DNA of 64,000 nt from Mesorhabditis belari (lineage: Eukaryota > Nematoda > Chromadorea > Rhabditida > Rhabditidae). Below, one piece after another: positions 23,256 to 34,020 of the stretch. Numbering within the stretch: position 1 is the stretch's first letter; each line of letters starts with the position of its first letter. The notes under the pieces were generated by a model that did no database searches, had not been told where the DNA came from, and saw only the letters and a program-made list of their open reading frames with translations. The DNA lies in contig CAUEEP010000937.1 of NCBI GenBank assembly GCA_958450365.1, positions 62,001 through 126,000 on the forward strand, in the 5' to 3' direction. The position numbers and the translations under genes are program-made.

Positions 23256-23765
23256 AAAAGCGGGAAGAGCTGGAGGCTTGGGGAGGAGCTGGAAGCTTGC
23301 TTGGGAGGAGCTGGAAGCTTGCTTGGGAAGAGCTGGAGGCTTGCTTGGGAGGAGCTGGAGGCTTGCTTGGGAGGAGCTGGAGGCTTGCTTGGGAGGAGCT
23401 GGAGGCTTGCTTGGGAGGAGCTGGAGGCTTGCTTGGGGAGGAGCTGGAAGCTTGCTTGGGAGGAGCTGGAAGCTTGCTTGGGAAGAGCTGGAGGCTTGGG
23501 GAGGAGCTGGAAGCTTGGGGAGGAGCTGGAAGCTTGGGGAAGAGCTGGAAGCTTGGGGAAGAGCTGGAGGCTTGGGGAGGAGCTGGAGGCTTGGGGAGAA
23601 GCTGGAGGCCTGGGGAGGAGCTGGAGGCTTGCTTGGGGAGGAGCTGGAGGCTGGCTTGGGGAGGAGCTGGAGGCTTGCTTGGGGAGGAGCTGGAGGCTTG
23701 CTTGGGGAGGAGCTGGAGGCTTGCTTGGGAGGAGCTGGAGGCTTGCTTGGGGAGGAGCTGGATCT
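23256..23765. repeat. GGAGGAGCTGGAGGCTTGCTTG minisatellite
   Basis: About 24 units of 19-23 bp built from GGAGGAGCTGGA(G/A)GCTTG with or without GCTTG. Long-frame forms occupy the two ends and the short form the middle. It gives open frames in all + frames and on the minus strand; these are artefacts. Confidence 0.95.
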
Positions 23766-24823
23766 CCTATACCTTCTCGCCACGATCGACGCTTTTCTAC
23801 GACGTTTGGACGCCTGTGTAAAAGCTAAAGTCAAAGACTATGTAACGGTAATTTTGGCTCACGCTGTAGATAGGCATAGATAGGCTCTTGTGCTTCAGTT
23901 TTTCTTTAAACCTCTCACCATACATTTTCCAGACCTTACCAAAATCGGTGCAAACAAGAAATTGGTGTAAAGAGGGAAATTGTGTGGGGATAATTCATCG
24001 CTTATTCTCCAATCTCGATCCAGTGAGGAAACGGGGTCGTTCAAAATGAGTGAAAAGGTTGTGAAAAGGAAAAAGAAATGGGGGAAAAGGAAAAAGAAAC
24101 GATTTCATTTCAAAACTTTTCTTCTCAATTGACTTTTCTCCAGTGAAATGGGACATTTTGACGATTTCATTGTTCTCTATGACGTAACTAGGTCTCCCCT
24201 TACGTTTGACATATAAATTTGAGTCGATCTGCAATCCAAGTTTCAGCAGCTCTTTCCAGTCTTGCATTTCAGTTTTCAGTTTTCAAAACCCTATAACATT
24301 GACTTTAAACTCTGGGTATTGGGCTCTGGTATTGAGCTTAAAGAGTGTTGTCCGCTTTTCTTTCTGTCCGCTTTTCTTATCTAGTTAAGATATTCCAACC
24401 CTAAGCAAGCTAGTCGCATCAGGACAGGCTTAGCTACAAGTCAGATCTCACTGACTACAAGTCAGTAGTCAGTCAGACTGATTACAAGTCAGTCAGATCC
24501 TGGTCTTGCTTCTGCCTGGCTGAGGAACTTGTTATGAGGCCTGCATGGATGAGGCCTGCAAGACTAGGTAATGTGACTTGGCCTGGCTAGCTTTGGGACA
24601 ATCCTTTGGAACAATCCTGGTCTGACCTCGTCCGGGTTATTAGCCCTTATCTTCCTAATTACTCTAGCCTAATGTCTGATCTAAGCTCCAAGCCCTATCT
24701 TGTGCTTGACTCTGGCCTTGGCTCTTGAAGATTTCCTTTAAACCATTGCTATTGCTAACACTAAACAGTTACGCCAGAAAAGACGGTAGCTTTCCTTTTG
24801 CGCACTTTTTTAGAACACGAATT
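23766..24823. other. Gene-poor stretch
   Basis: Holds a minus-strand open frame of 90 residues (24267-23995) without splice or domain support, short repeats of GTCAGTCAG near 24440-24500 and of GAGGCCTGCA near 24535. No gene can be supported. Confidence 0.5.
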
Positions 24824-25052
24824 ACGGTAGCTTTGACGGTAGCTTTGACAGTAGCTTGGACGGTAGCTTTGACGGTAGCTTTGACAGTAGCTTTGACAGT
24901 AGCTTTGACAGTAGCTTTGACGGTAGCTTTGACGGTAGCTTTGACAGTAGCTTTGACAGTAGCTTTGACGGTAGCTTTGACAGTAGCTTTGACAGTAGCT
25001 TTGACAGTAGCTTTGACGGTAGCTTTGACGATAGCTTTTTACAGTAGCTTTT
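24824..25052. repeat. 12-bp minisatellite (ACGGTAGCTTTG)n
   Basis: About 19 copies of ACGGTAGCTTTG / ACAGTAGCTTTG. Because 12 is divisible by three, every frame stays open on both strands; not coding. Confidence 0.95.
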
Positions 25053-25419
25053 TTAGTACTCAAAATGTGTCTAGTAAAGCGTTATTCTTTTAATTTAAAA
25101 AATTTGTTGAACTTTATGCAAATTTCTTTCCATTTTTCTTCTCTAGTTATTCTATTTTCCTTGAAGGTCAAAAGTCAAAAAGGCTATTTTGAGGATGATT
25201 GAGAATCGCAAAAAGAAACTATTGAAAAAAAAATCCCGCTAAATAGGAAATCCAATTTGAATGTCCTTGAATAGCAATTAGGATTGGAAACGATTGAAAT
25301 GAAGGGAGGAGAGGGAATGTTTACTTTTCATTTGCATCTTCCAGATGGCGCTCTTTTTTTAGAGTAATCTGGGTTATTGAGGTTAGTGCTAAATAGAAAA
25401 CGAAATTTGAGAAAGGGTT

Positions 25420-26059
25420 TCTGTTGCTTGCTCTTGCTCTTCCTCTTGCTCTTGCTCTTGCTCTTGCTCTTGCTCTTGCTCTTGCTCTTCCTCTTGCTCT
25501 TGCTCTTCCTCTTCCCTCTTGCTCTTGCTCTTGCTCTTGCTCTTGCTCTTGCTCTTGCTCTTGCTCTTCCTCTTGCTCTTCCTCTTGCTCTGCTCTTGCT
25601 CTTGCTCTTGCTCTTCCTCTTCCTCAGCTCTTGCTCTTGTTCCAATTTTATTGTGTTCTTTCGTTTTCTGGTGGCCAACTCGGGAAACTTCCTTTCGTTT
25701 CCTTTCTTTCCTTTCCTTTCTTTCCTTTCCTTTCCTTCCTTTCCTTCCTTTCCTTTCGTTTCCTTTCCTTTCCTTCCTTTCCTTTCGTTTCCTTTCTTCC
25801 CTTTCCTTTCTTTCCTTTTCTTCCTTTCCTTCCTTTCTTTCCTTTCGCTACCGTACTCTTTCCTATTCTACTTAATTTTGATCCCATTCGATTCACAGCT
25901 GGATTTTTATATCGAATGAGATCAAAATTAAGAGGAAATCGAGCCAAATATCTACCGAAAGATTACGGTAGTTTTCGAAAATTCGTCAGAAAACGCATTA
26001 CTTGCATAGCTGCTTTCGCTTTTGCACTAATCAAACGTAAAGTCTCCTACAGTATCTAT

Positions 26060-26098
<39 letters not shown>

Positions 26099-26317
26099 TT
26101 GTCTGTTTTTCTGCCTGCCTGTCTGTCTGTTTGTCTGTCTATCTGTTTGTCTGTCTGTTTGTCTGTCTGTCTATCTGTTTGTCTGTCTATCTATCTATCT
26201 ATCTATCTATCTGTCTGTCTGTCTGTCTGTCCGTCTCTCCGTTTGTCCGTCCGTCTGTCTCTCTGTCCGTATGTCCGTCTGTCCGTCCGTCCGTCTGTCT
26301 GTCTCTCCGTCAATCTG

Positions 26318-26360
<43 letters not shown>

Positions 26361-26375
26361 CTCTGTACTTTGTAC
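25420..26375. repeat. Composite pyrimidine-rich simple-sequence block
   Basis: Three adjacent arrays: (CTTGCT)n at 25420-25640, (CTTTC)n at 25680-25850, and (CTGT)n/(CTAT)n at 26060-26365. The + strand is overwhelmingly pyrimidine. All long open frames here come from the repeats. Confidence 0.95.
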
Positions 26376-26379
26376 TCAC

Positions 26380-27090
26380 ATGTAAACACACCATCTCTAG
26401 TGGATGGATATCCTCATTTTTCAACATTTTCAACATTTTCAACATTTTCAACATTTTTTTCTTCGTGTTCCCTTTTCTGTGAGAAATTCTTGAGATCCAG
26501 CACATAAATAAACAAAAAGCAGTTCTAAAAGGTCAATAAAATGATGCCAAAAAGATTCACCAGAAAAAAAAAAGTGCTTATATGCTTTTATTTTTGTGAA
26601 AAAAAAGTGATTTTATTTCTGATTACTACTCAAAAAAATCTCGTTGATCAATTTGATCAATTTAAACTTTTAAATTCATCAGATTTTTGATTTCTTTAGT
26701 TTATCATTATCAGATTATCATTATCATATTTTCTTCTATCGACTCCTTCTCTTCTCCTTTCACATCAGAACAAATTTCTATCATCAAATTCGAAACATTT
26801 CTCATTTCTCTCCAGAATCTCATGCTCATACAGAATCTTATCTCTCATCTTTCACAAAAAGTGATTTACTTTCCGCGAAACATTTAGAGATTAACCCAGT
26901 GACCTCAAAAAGAACGCTCGAGAGTCGAAATCCGCAAAAATTATCGGATTTTGGCAAAAAGAGCAAGGTCGATTCGGATTGTCAGACATAAATTGAACGA
27001 TCATCATACATAAATTCTATTTCTTCTACATTCTTCTACATTCTAAAGTTCTTGTCGATTTCGTTCTTTCAATTCATAGTGATGGGTCAA
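26380..27090. other. AT-rich region without a gene
   Basis: Short CATTTTCAA repeats at 26420-26460 and A/T-rich sequence. No supported exon. Confidence 0.5.
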
Positions 27091-27214
27091 TCTATTGGGT
27101 TGGTGAATTGAAAACTGCGGGACTTTGAACTAAAATCTAACAACTAGAATCTAACAACTAGAATCTAACAACTAGAATCTAACAACTAAAATTGATTCAA
27201 CATAAAACCATCAA

Positions 27215-27402
27215 TTCATTCCATTCCATTCCATTCCATCCCACCACCATTCCACCATCCATTCCATTCCATTCCATTCCATTCCATTCCATTCCATTCC
27301 ATTCCATTCCATTCCATTCCAACCATTCCATTCCAACCATTCCATTCCAACCATTCCATTCCAACCATTCCATTCCAACCATTCCATTCCAACCATTCCA
27401 AG
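27215..27402. repeat. (ATTCC)n and 14-bp (ATTCCATTCCAACC)n array inside the mariner
   Basis: About 20 tandem ATTCC units followed by five or six copies of a 14-bp derivative. Expansion occurred within the transposon copy, near its 3' (transposase C-terminal) end. Confidence 0.95.
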
Positions 27403-27608
27403 TAATTTCCTTTATTATTGACGACTTCTGCCCACTTTACAAGCAATTTACGAACTCTTTCGTAGTAGGATTTTGGTTTTGAATCGAAAAACTTTCAAAG
27501 TCAAAAACTTTCAAAGCCAATTTTTGATTGCTTCTTCCGAATCGAAGTGTTCTCCCGAATCTCTGTTCTCCCGCAAGCTCATTACTCATGATCCGGAATA
27601 AATAGTAA

Positions 27609-28140
27609 TCAAAATAAATCGTAATCAAAAGCGGCGAGGTCCGGACTGTATGGGGAATGCGCCGAACTGTCTGGGGAATGCGCCGGACTGTATGGGGAAT
27701 TTTTTTCCGCCAAAAGTTCCCAAACAAGGCTATTTATTTTAGAGCTAGTCCGTTTTGCAACATGAGGGCGCGCATTGTCGTGGATGAGAACGATCTTTGA
27801 CTTGGAGGGCCGATTCTTCTTCAATGAATCATTCACCTTTCTCAACTGTTCACTGTATTTGATTGCCTTAACGGCCGTCTTGCTATCTAGCAACTCCCTC
27901 CATATCCCAGAAAACGCAGAGCATAAACTTCTTCTGGTGCAAATCGGGCTTAAGGTCACTTTCGGGTTTCTCGCCTGGCCCCACCCATTGCCACTTCCTC
28001 CGAAAGTTCACAGATAAAACCTCCTCCGAAAGCTCAAAGATGCTCAAACTGTCACAAAATTTGGACATAAGCTTGATTTTTGATTCTCTACAACTTTTCC
28101 ATTGACACCAAAATGGGTTTCTTTTGAAGAAAGTGCTCAA
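27609..28140 (-). pseudogene. Mariner transposase remnant
   Basis: Minus-strand fragments in more than one frame match mariner transposase: WVGPGEKPESDLK, CV(F)WD with the first catalytic Asp, LIHDNARPHVA with the second, and YSPDLAAFDYDLF with the third. The frames do not connect, and a short duplication (SPDSSAHSPYSPD) expands the last motif. The N-terminal DNA-binding part is largely missing from the interval between 28140 and the right end. Inactive. Confidence 0.85.
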
Positions 28141-28424
28141 ACTGTCACATCTGAAAATAGCCCGCAGTTTTCAATTCACCAACCCAATGAATTAAATAAT
28201 AATAATAAAAAATAATAATTAAAAAAGTAATTAAACAAATTGGGTTTAATTTCATTTTACTTTAAATCAATTTAAAGGAATTCTCTCTTGAAATAATAAA
28301 ATTCTGACGACAAATGCCTTTCGGACCGTCCACCGTACTTTCAGACGTTTCCGCGCCAAACGTCGGAAACTACCGTAACCCGACGCAATAAAGGGACCCC
28401 GGAAGAAAGAATTTTTCATTTTTC

Positions 28425-28640
28425 ATTTTTCAGTCTTTTTTCTTTTTCTTTTTCTTTTTCTTTTGTCTTTTTCTTTTGTTTTTTTTTTTTTGTTTTTCTT
28501 TTTTCTTTTTTCTTTTGTTTTTTTCTTTTTTTCCATAATCCAGCTAATGTAGACTGAATACCTTATTCTAGACTGAATACCTTATTCTAGACTGAATACC
28601 TTGATCTAGACTAAATACCGTAATCCAGCTAATCTAGACT
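28425..28640. repeat. T-rich tract and CTAGACTGAATACC repeats
   Basis: (CTTTTT)n at 28430-28530 followed by about five copies of a 19-bp unit CTAGACTGAATACCTTATT at 28545-28640. Confidence 0.8.
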
Positions 28641-28659
28641 GAATACCTCATGCTAGGCT

Positions 28660-28745
28660 GAACACCAAAATGGGTTTCTTTTGAAGAAAGTGCTCAAACT
28701 GTCACATCTGACAATAGCTCGCAGCTTTCAATTCACCAACCCAAT
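28660..28745. mobile_element. Second, partial mariner end
   Basis: Repeats the right-end sequence of the mariner at 28105-28190 (CACCAAAATGGGTTTC, AAACTGTCACATCTGA, TCAATTCACCAACCCAA) as an isolated end about 500 bases away, just upstream of the cuticlin gene. Confidence 0.8.
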
Positions 28746-28843
28746 AGTTTTAAAGTATTCAAATATTTTCCTACTCTTTTCCTCTCATCCTCTTATCCTT
28801 TTATCCATTAAACTTAAAACTTTTAGATTAAACCCGTTCAATA

Positions 28844-31800
28844 ATGCCACGCATTTTCTTTTCTATTCTTCTATCGACTCTATTTCACGAGACCCAGGCT
28901 TACATCGAGAATTCGATTATCGGTTTGTTGGTTTGAAGTAGAAGTTAGTAGACAAAAGTCTCTAGGTACCATTTAGTAGTTAGTAGACAACTAGTTAGTA
29001 GACAAACGTCTCTAGGTACTCCAAATGTGATGTGTGCTGAAAACGATCTTGGACTTGATATCACAACAAAGGTCCCTTTTCGAGGAAACATCTTTGTCAA
29101 AGTAAGTGCTTTTCTGGATTCATCTTTAGGGGTTACTGTGGAATACTATAGACTTACCAAAGACTTACCAAGAATACCATCTTACCAAAGTCTTACCTTC
29201 AGGGTCGAGCTAAAGACAAAAGTTGTCGACAATCGTACAAAGACGGCGCGAACAACACATACTCGTTACCACTTGGACAATGTGGAATGCAAAGGTTGCG
29301 ATCGGTGAGTGGAAAGGATTGGAGAAGGGATTGAACCCTTGTCCTTCCGACTGAGATACTGAGCTCTTAACCAGTCGGCTATATCCAGTCCTAATGATTG
29401 AAAAGTGACCTTTAAAGCTTATCTTCGAAATTTCAATTAAATTTTTTGTCAAAAATCAAAGCGCGACTTTATAACCCTGTTTTCCGCAGGGTCACCGGTT
29501 GCACTAATGGCCGAGTGGTAGTGAGTTAAGACGCCAGGCAGAACCGCAAGTCGAGGGGTCTCTGGTTCGGGTCCGGTAGCTGAACACCGTTTTTCTATTA
29601 AGTCTTCGTTTTGCCAAAAACAAACCTAGAATTGTAGAGAAACTTGTTTCAGCTACCGGGCTCGAAGCAGAGCACTAGGTATAGGTAAAATTCTAGGCGT
29701 ACAATTTCTAGGCGAATCCCCGTGGAGTCCATTTCTCGGTGACCGTCGTCGTCTCACTTCATCCAAGCGGTTTCATCACAAAAAACGATCGAGCTTTCCA
29801 TGTGAAATGTTTCTATACAGAGCCTGAAGAAGTGGTCACCTCAAAATTGGAAGTCAAGTAGGGAAATAGGCTTTGCTCTGGCTTTGCTTTGGCTCTGGCT
29901 TTGCTTTGCTCTGGCTCTGGCTCTGGCTTTGGCTTTGGCTTTTCTAATCGATGAAAGCATGTTCTTATTCTAACATTTTAGCCACTTGGCCACTACAGAA
30001 TTGGCGAATGAGATGCCGATGCCGACTTGTGAATACTCTGTGAGACGAGACGGGCCACATGGACCGATTTTGTCCTTTGCTAATGTTGGAGATACGGTAA
30101 AGATGAATTAATTTGCATAACCATAGAGAGAATATTGCTGTTTAACGTTTGCTACTGCAATTCGAAACGCTCAAACACTTGGCATTCTTGAGATTCAAGT
30201 CAGTTCTCTGTCAGTTCTCCCGATTTGGCTGCTTTTTGAGTGACTCTGCTGGCTTAAATGGATTCAGAATTCGAGTGAATACGGCGAAATTTCAGGCAAA
30301 AATTGTTCCCAGGGATTTTTTGTTCGGTGAGACATACGGGAGTCGAACCAGCACCCTGTGCGCCGGAGACAAACGCGCTCCCGATTGAGCCGTGGATAAG
30401 CACGGCTGGTTTGTGAATAATGACGCCAAAAAAAGACGGCCTTATCGGAGGTATGTGCCAGATGACGAGCGATTGTGCGCGCACCCAAAGAACACCCAAG
30501 CAAAGGAAGACCTATCTATCCGAGGCGTGTGCCAGATGACGAGCGATTATGCGCGCATCCAGCCAGTCAAAGGAAGAACTATCTATCCAAGGCGTGTGCC
30601 AAATAATGAACGATTGTGCACGCACCCAAAGAACACCCAGCCAGTCAAAGGAAGAACTATCCATCAGGCATGTGTGCCAGGTGACGAGCGATTATGTGCG
30701 CACATAAAGAACATCCAGCCAATTAAAGGAAGACTTATCTATCGGAGGCGTGTGCCAGATGGTAAGCGATTATGCACGCACCCAAGGAACACCCAGCCAA
30801 TCGATGGAAGAACTATCTATCCGAGGCGTGTGCCAGATGACGAGCGATTGTGCGCCAACACAAAGAACATCCAACCAAAGGGGGACCTATCCATGGGGAT
30901 GTGTGCCAGATGACGAGCGATTGTGCACGCACCCAAAGAACACCCAGTCAATCAAAGGAAGACCTATCTATCCAAGGCGTGTGCCAAATAATGAACGATT
31001 GTGCACGCACCCAAAGAACACCCAGCCAGTCAGGGATTTTTCTTTTGCTTTGTTTATGGCTTGAAAAGAAGATTTATAGCTGTAAATTTGTAGCCGGGGG
31101 TTTTCGGGGTCGAAGAATCGATTGAAGATCTTCATTTTATTGAGTCTAGCGATAGATTGTAGAAAAAGAATAAGTTTATGGTGAGGAAAGTTTATGAGAA
31201 AAGTTTATTAGACAAGTTTACGGTCGAGAAGTCGAGAAAGAAAATGGGTATGGTTTAGGGAACGTTTTAACAGCTAATTGAGAGGTAAGACTTTGATAAG
31301 ATGGTATTCTTGGCATTGCAGCTAATCGAGAGGGTCAAGAACAAAGATTTCTAGGTTTTTCACGTTTGGGAGTGTCACGGAAACGATCTGGGAATGCTGG
31401 TGAAGAATTGTGCAGTAAACGACGGTGATGGCGATGAGCATGGAGTGATAAACGAGAACGGGTAAGCACGGGGAAAGCGTGGGACAGGGGAAAGCGGGGA
31501 AAGCAGGGAAAGCGATTTTCCAAGCGACCATTCTCGTACTTTATGCTGTAAACACTTTTCTCTGGCGTACTGAATCAATTTCTTTTGTTTTTTTTTTCAG
31601 TTGTTCAACGGATTCGGGTCTTCTTTCTGATCTCACCTATGATTTGAATCTAATGAGAGCGCATGCAACAAGCCAGGTCTCAAAAAAACCCCTTTAACAG
31701 CCCTTTAACAAATCATTTTAAGGTTTTCAAATACGCTGATTCAAATCAATTGTATTTCACGTGTCAAATTCGACTCTGTCAGAAACAAATGGACTCTTGT

Positions 31801-34020
31801 CAAGGGATTACGGTAACTTTACTATAAATAGATAACTCTATGAGGGTTTTTATGAACCCGCAAGCCCGCAAGGCCGCAAGCCCGCAAGGCCGCAAGCCCG
31901 CAAGGCCGCAAGCCCGCAAGGCCGGAAGCCTGCAAGCCCGCAAGCCCGCAAGGCCGCAAGCCCGCAAGGCCGGAAGCCTGCAAGCCCGGAAGCCCGCAAG
32001 GCCGCAAGCCTGCAAGCCCGGAAGCCTGCAAGCCCGGAAGCCCGCAAGGCCGCAAGCCTGCAAGCCCGGAAGCCTGCAAGCCCGGAAGCCCGCAAGGCCG
32101 GAAGCCCGCAAGGCCGGAAGCCCGCAAGGCCGGAAGCCCGCAAGGCCGGAAGCCCGCAAGGCCGGAAGCCCGCAAGGCCGGAAGCCCGCAAGGCCGGAAG
32201 CCCGCAAGGCCGGAAGCCAAAGCTATTTTCTTAGCTTTGTTGGCTTTCTTAGCTTTCCTAGCTTTCCTAGCTTTCTTAGCTTTCTTAGCCTTCTTAGCTT
32301 TATAACAAATTCAAATTTTGTATTTTCAAAAGTTTTTTGGAACTATTTAACTTAAAAAAAACAGTTTATGATGATTTTGAATTTGCACTTGAGCATTCTC
32401 GTTGCTATTGAAGGTGCCTAGAAAATAGCTTTTATGCAGAAAAGAAATGTTAAAAAGGGCTGCTACGCAGGAGTACACGATCATACTCTTTACCTGATCT
32501 TCTATTCGAAGAAATACGGTAGATCAAATCAAAACAAATCCTAGGTCCTCCTAGGTCCTCCTAGGCTCCTAGGTCCTCCTAGGTCCTCCTAGGCCCCTAG
32601 GTCCTCCTAGGCAGTCCCAAGGACCGCCCCTTCTCGGCAATAAAAGGGATAAGCACAGGGGAGAACACATTTGCATAAGAATAGACAAATCATTCAATAA
32701 TAACAATAGTAACTAAAATATCAGTTTGGTTCGGAGCTGACAAATCTTTAAATCTCTAATTATTCATTTTCAAAAAAACAAAATCTATTTTTAGCCTCCA
32801 AAATGTGGTCCCGAAGTGATTGCGGTGTTCAATCGGACAAAGAGATTTGTGGAAAGATCGGATCGTGATGGGATTGAGGTGAGCGAAAGGAAAGACACCT
32901 TTCTAAATAAACCAGTAAAACATTGGGTACTGTAGCTAGAAGAATACGATAGTTGGTGGGTGTTGAACTGCTGGGAATGGTTTCTTTTGAACAAAAAAGA
33001 TTGGCCGACAAGGGAACGCCACGAGATTCCCTCGATTGTTCGCATGTTTCGCTGGAAACACGGTGCTTTTGATACAGAATTTCACGGTGATTCCGAATCT
33101 GCAATCAGAATTTTCTAAAGTCTAAAGCAAAAAAAGATATTCAACTTTTTATTTTTATTTTTTAGATCTTTAGATTTTTAGAACACAATAAGATTGCAAT
33201 AAGATATTTTCACGCGATCCTCCTAGTTACCTAGTGGTGGCCTAGTTACCTAGTGGCCTAGTGGTTAGTGCGTTTGCGATTGCCATGGGTGATCCGCACG
33301 GGTTCAATCCTGAGCCAAGCTAGGCTTGAAAGCCTGGTAAGGAAAGGCGGAAGCCAAGGTAGACTTACAACAAAGCCTACCTTGGCAGCGGATCGCCAGC
33401 GGTAAGGCAGAGTTCGAAGCCAAGGTAGGCTTGAAACAAAAGGAAGGAAGGCCAGGCTGACCTAGGAAGCCCAGGCTGACCTAGGAAGGCCAGGCTGACC
33501 TAGGAAGCCCAGGCTGACCTAGGAAGCCCAGGCTGACCTAGGAAGCCCAGGCTGACCTAGGAAGCCCAGGCTGACCTAGGAAGCCCAGGCTGACCTAGGA
33601 AGCCCAGGCTGACCTAGGAAGCCCAGGCTGACCTAGGAAGCCCAGGCTGACCTAGGAAGCCCAGGCTGACCTAGGAAGCCCAGGCTGACCTAGGAAGCCC
33701 AGGCTGACCTAGGAAGCCCAGGCTGACCAAGGCCAGGAAACCAAGCCAGTGCCTTGCCTTGAACGACTTCTAGAACAAGCCAAATGTTGGATATTTCTCC
33801 AACATTTCAACAATTTCAGCTTGACGTGGCCACCCGTTCCCTTCTCGTGCTCGATGAGGAAGATGCTTCCCTCCTCAGCACTTCCCGCGGTCTCTTCTGC
33901 ATTTCCTCATATCTTTCTCCACTTATCCCAATTTCTATTCTTATTTTGTGCATTCTGTCAGCTTTGTTTGCTTATCTTTTGACTAATAAGAGACATAATG
34001 GAAAAGATTTTAGTAATTAA
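28844..34020 (+). CDS. Cuticlin-like ZP-domain protein
   Basis: Ten exons: 28844-28922, 29016-29101, 29203-29304, 29712-29857, 29982-30096, 31355-31461, 31601-31676, 31723-31812, 32795-32878, 33820-34020; 361 residues. A signal peptide (MPRIFFSILLSTLF) leads into a complete ZP domain typical of nematode cuticlins: NPRGVHFSVTVVVSLHPSGF, AFHVKCFYTEP, the CEYSVRRDGPHGP segment, VFHVWECHGND and YFTCQIRLC with paired cysteines. A basic site (TKRFVERSDR) could be the furin-type cleavage. The last exon supplies one transmembrane helix (PLIPISILILCILSALFAYL) and a short cytoplasmic tail. Such proteins are secreted by hypodermis and polymerise in cuticle alae or furrows. A 3'-splice motif (AG 28825-28826) precedes the ATG by 17 bases. 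AATAAA is at 34151. Long introns carry minisatellites and tRNA-like sequences. Confidence 0.9.
29326..29392 (-). repeat. tRNA-derived (SINE-like) sequence, family B
   Basis: Minus strand: TAGCCGACTGGTTAAGAG, then GGGTTCAATCCC. Stems pair poorly. In a cuticlin-gene intron. Confidence 0.55.
29505..29582 (+). repeat. Type II tRNA-like sequence (Ser/Leu-like pseudogene)
   Basis: TGGCCGAGTGGTAGTGAGTT resembles a Ser/Leu D arm; GGTTCGGGTCC replaces the usual GGTTCAATCC. The acceptor stem does not pair, so a pseudogene is likely. Confidence 0.5.
30322..30396 (-). repeat. tRNA-derived (SINE-like) sequence, family A
   Basis: Minus strand GGCTCAATCGGGAGCGCG and B-box GGTTCGACTCC; sits at the left edge of the 30410-31040 tandem array. 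Confidence 0.55.
30410..31040. repeat. Tandem array of ~70-75-bp units in a cuticlin-gene intron
   Basis: About eight diverged copies containing GCCAGATGACGAGCGATT, GCACCCAAAGAACACCC, GGAAGACCTATCTATCC and GGCGTGTGCC. All three + frames stay largely open (173 residues in one), but the flanking exons of the ZP gene splice across it. Confidence 0.85.
31855..32220. repeat. GC-rich minisatellite (GCCCGCAAGGCCGGAA)n
   Basis: About 23 units of roughly 8-16 bp (AAGCCCGCAAGGCCG, AAGCCTGCAAGCCCG) in the cuticlin intron after exon 8. It opens frames on both strands and is strikingly GC-rich for this window. Followed by a (CTTAGCTTTC)n array to about 32300. Confidence 0.95.
32540..32615. repeat. AGGTCCTCCT minisatellite
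   Basis: About seven copies of TAGGTCCTCC, some with the variant TAGGCCCC, in the same intron. Confidence 0.8.
33236..33306 (+). repeat. tRNA-derived (SINE-like) sequence, family C
   Basis: GGCCTAGTGGTTAGTGCGTTTGC and GGGTTCAATCC in tRNA-like spacing; imperfect stems. Confidence 0.5.
33445..33735. repeat. 19-bp minisatellite (CCCAGGCTGACCTAGGAAG)n
   Basis: About 15 nearly identical copies, the most homogeneous array in the window, in the last intron of the cuticlin gene. Confidence 0.95.

Larger units (their letters stand above)
27093..28187 (-). mobile_element. Decayed mariner transposon
   Basis: About 1.1 kb bounded by the terminal inverted repeat TTGGGTTGGTGAATTG... (about 27 bp) at 27093 and its complement ending at 28187. 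The left flank is TA, the target of mariner insertion; the right flank is altered (TG). The interior holds minus-strand transposase remnants and a foreign-looking ATTCC array at 27215-27402. Confidence 0.85.

Noticed and set aside
23251..23883. Long open frames on both strands (174-213 residues) across a GGAGGAGCTGGA array
   Set aside because: All frames are open because the region is a minisatellite; composition is repetitive and no splice or domain evidence exists.
23995..24267. Minus-strand 90-residue open frame with plausible codons at its start
   Set aside because: No flanking exons in phase and no recognisable motif; possible but unsupported.
25377..26482. Open frames up to 352 residues (Leu/Ser/Cys-rich)
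   Set aside because: Produced by CTTGCT, CTTTC and CTGT microsatellites.
30392..31125. Three overlapping open frames (up to 173 residues) resembling a repeat protein
   Set aside because: Tandem array inside a cuticlin intron; exons 30096 and 31355 splice across it in phase.
31800..32355. Four Ala/Gly/Leu- or Lys/Pro-rich open frames
   Set aside because: GC-rich minisatellite in a cuticlin intron.
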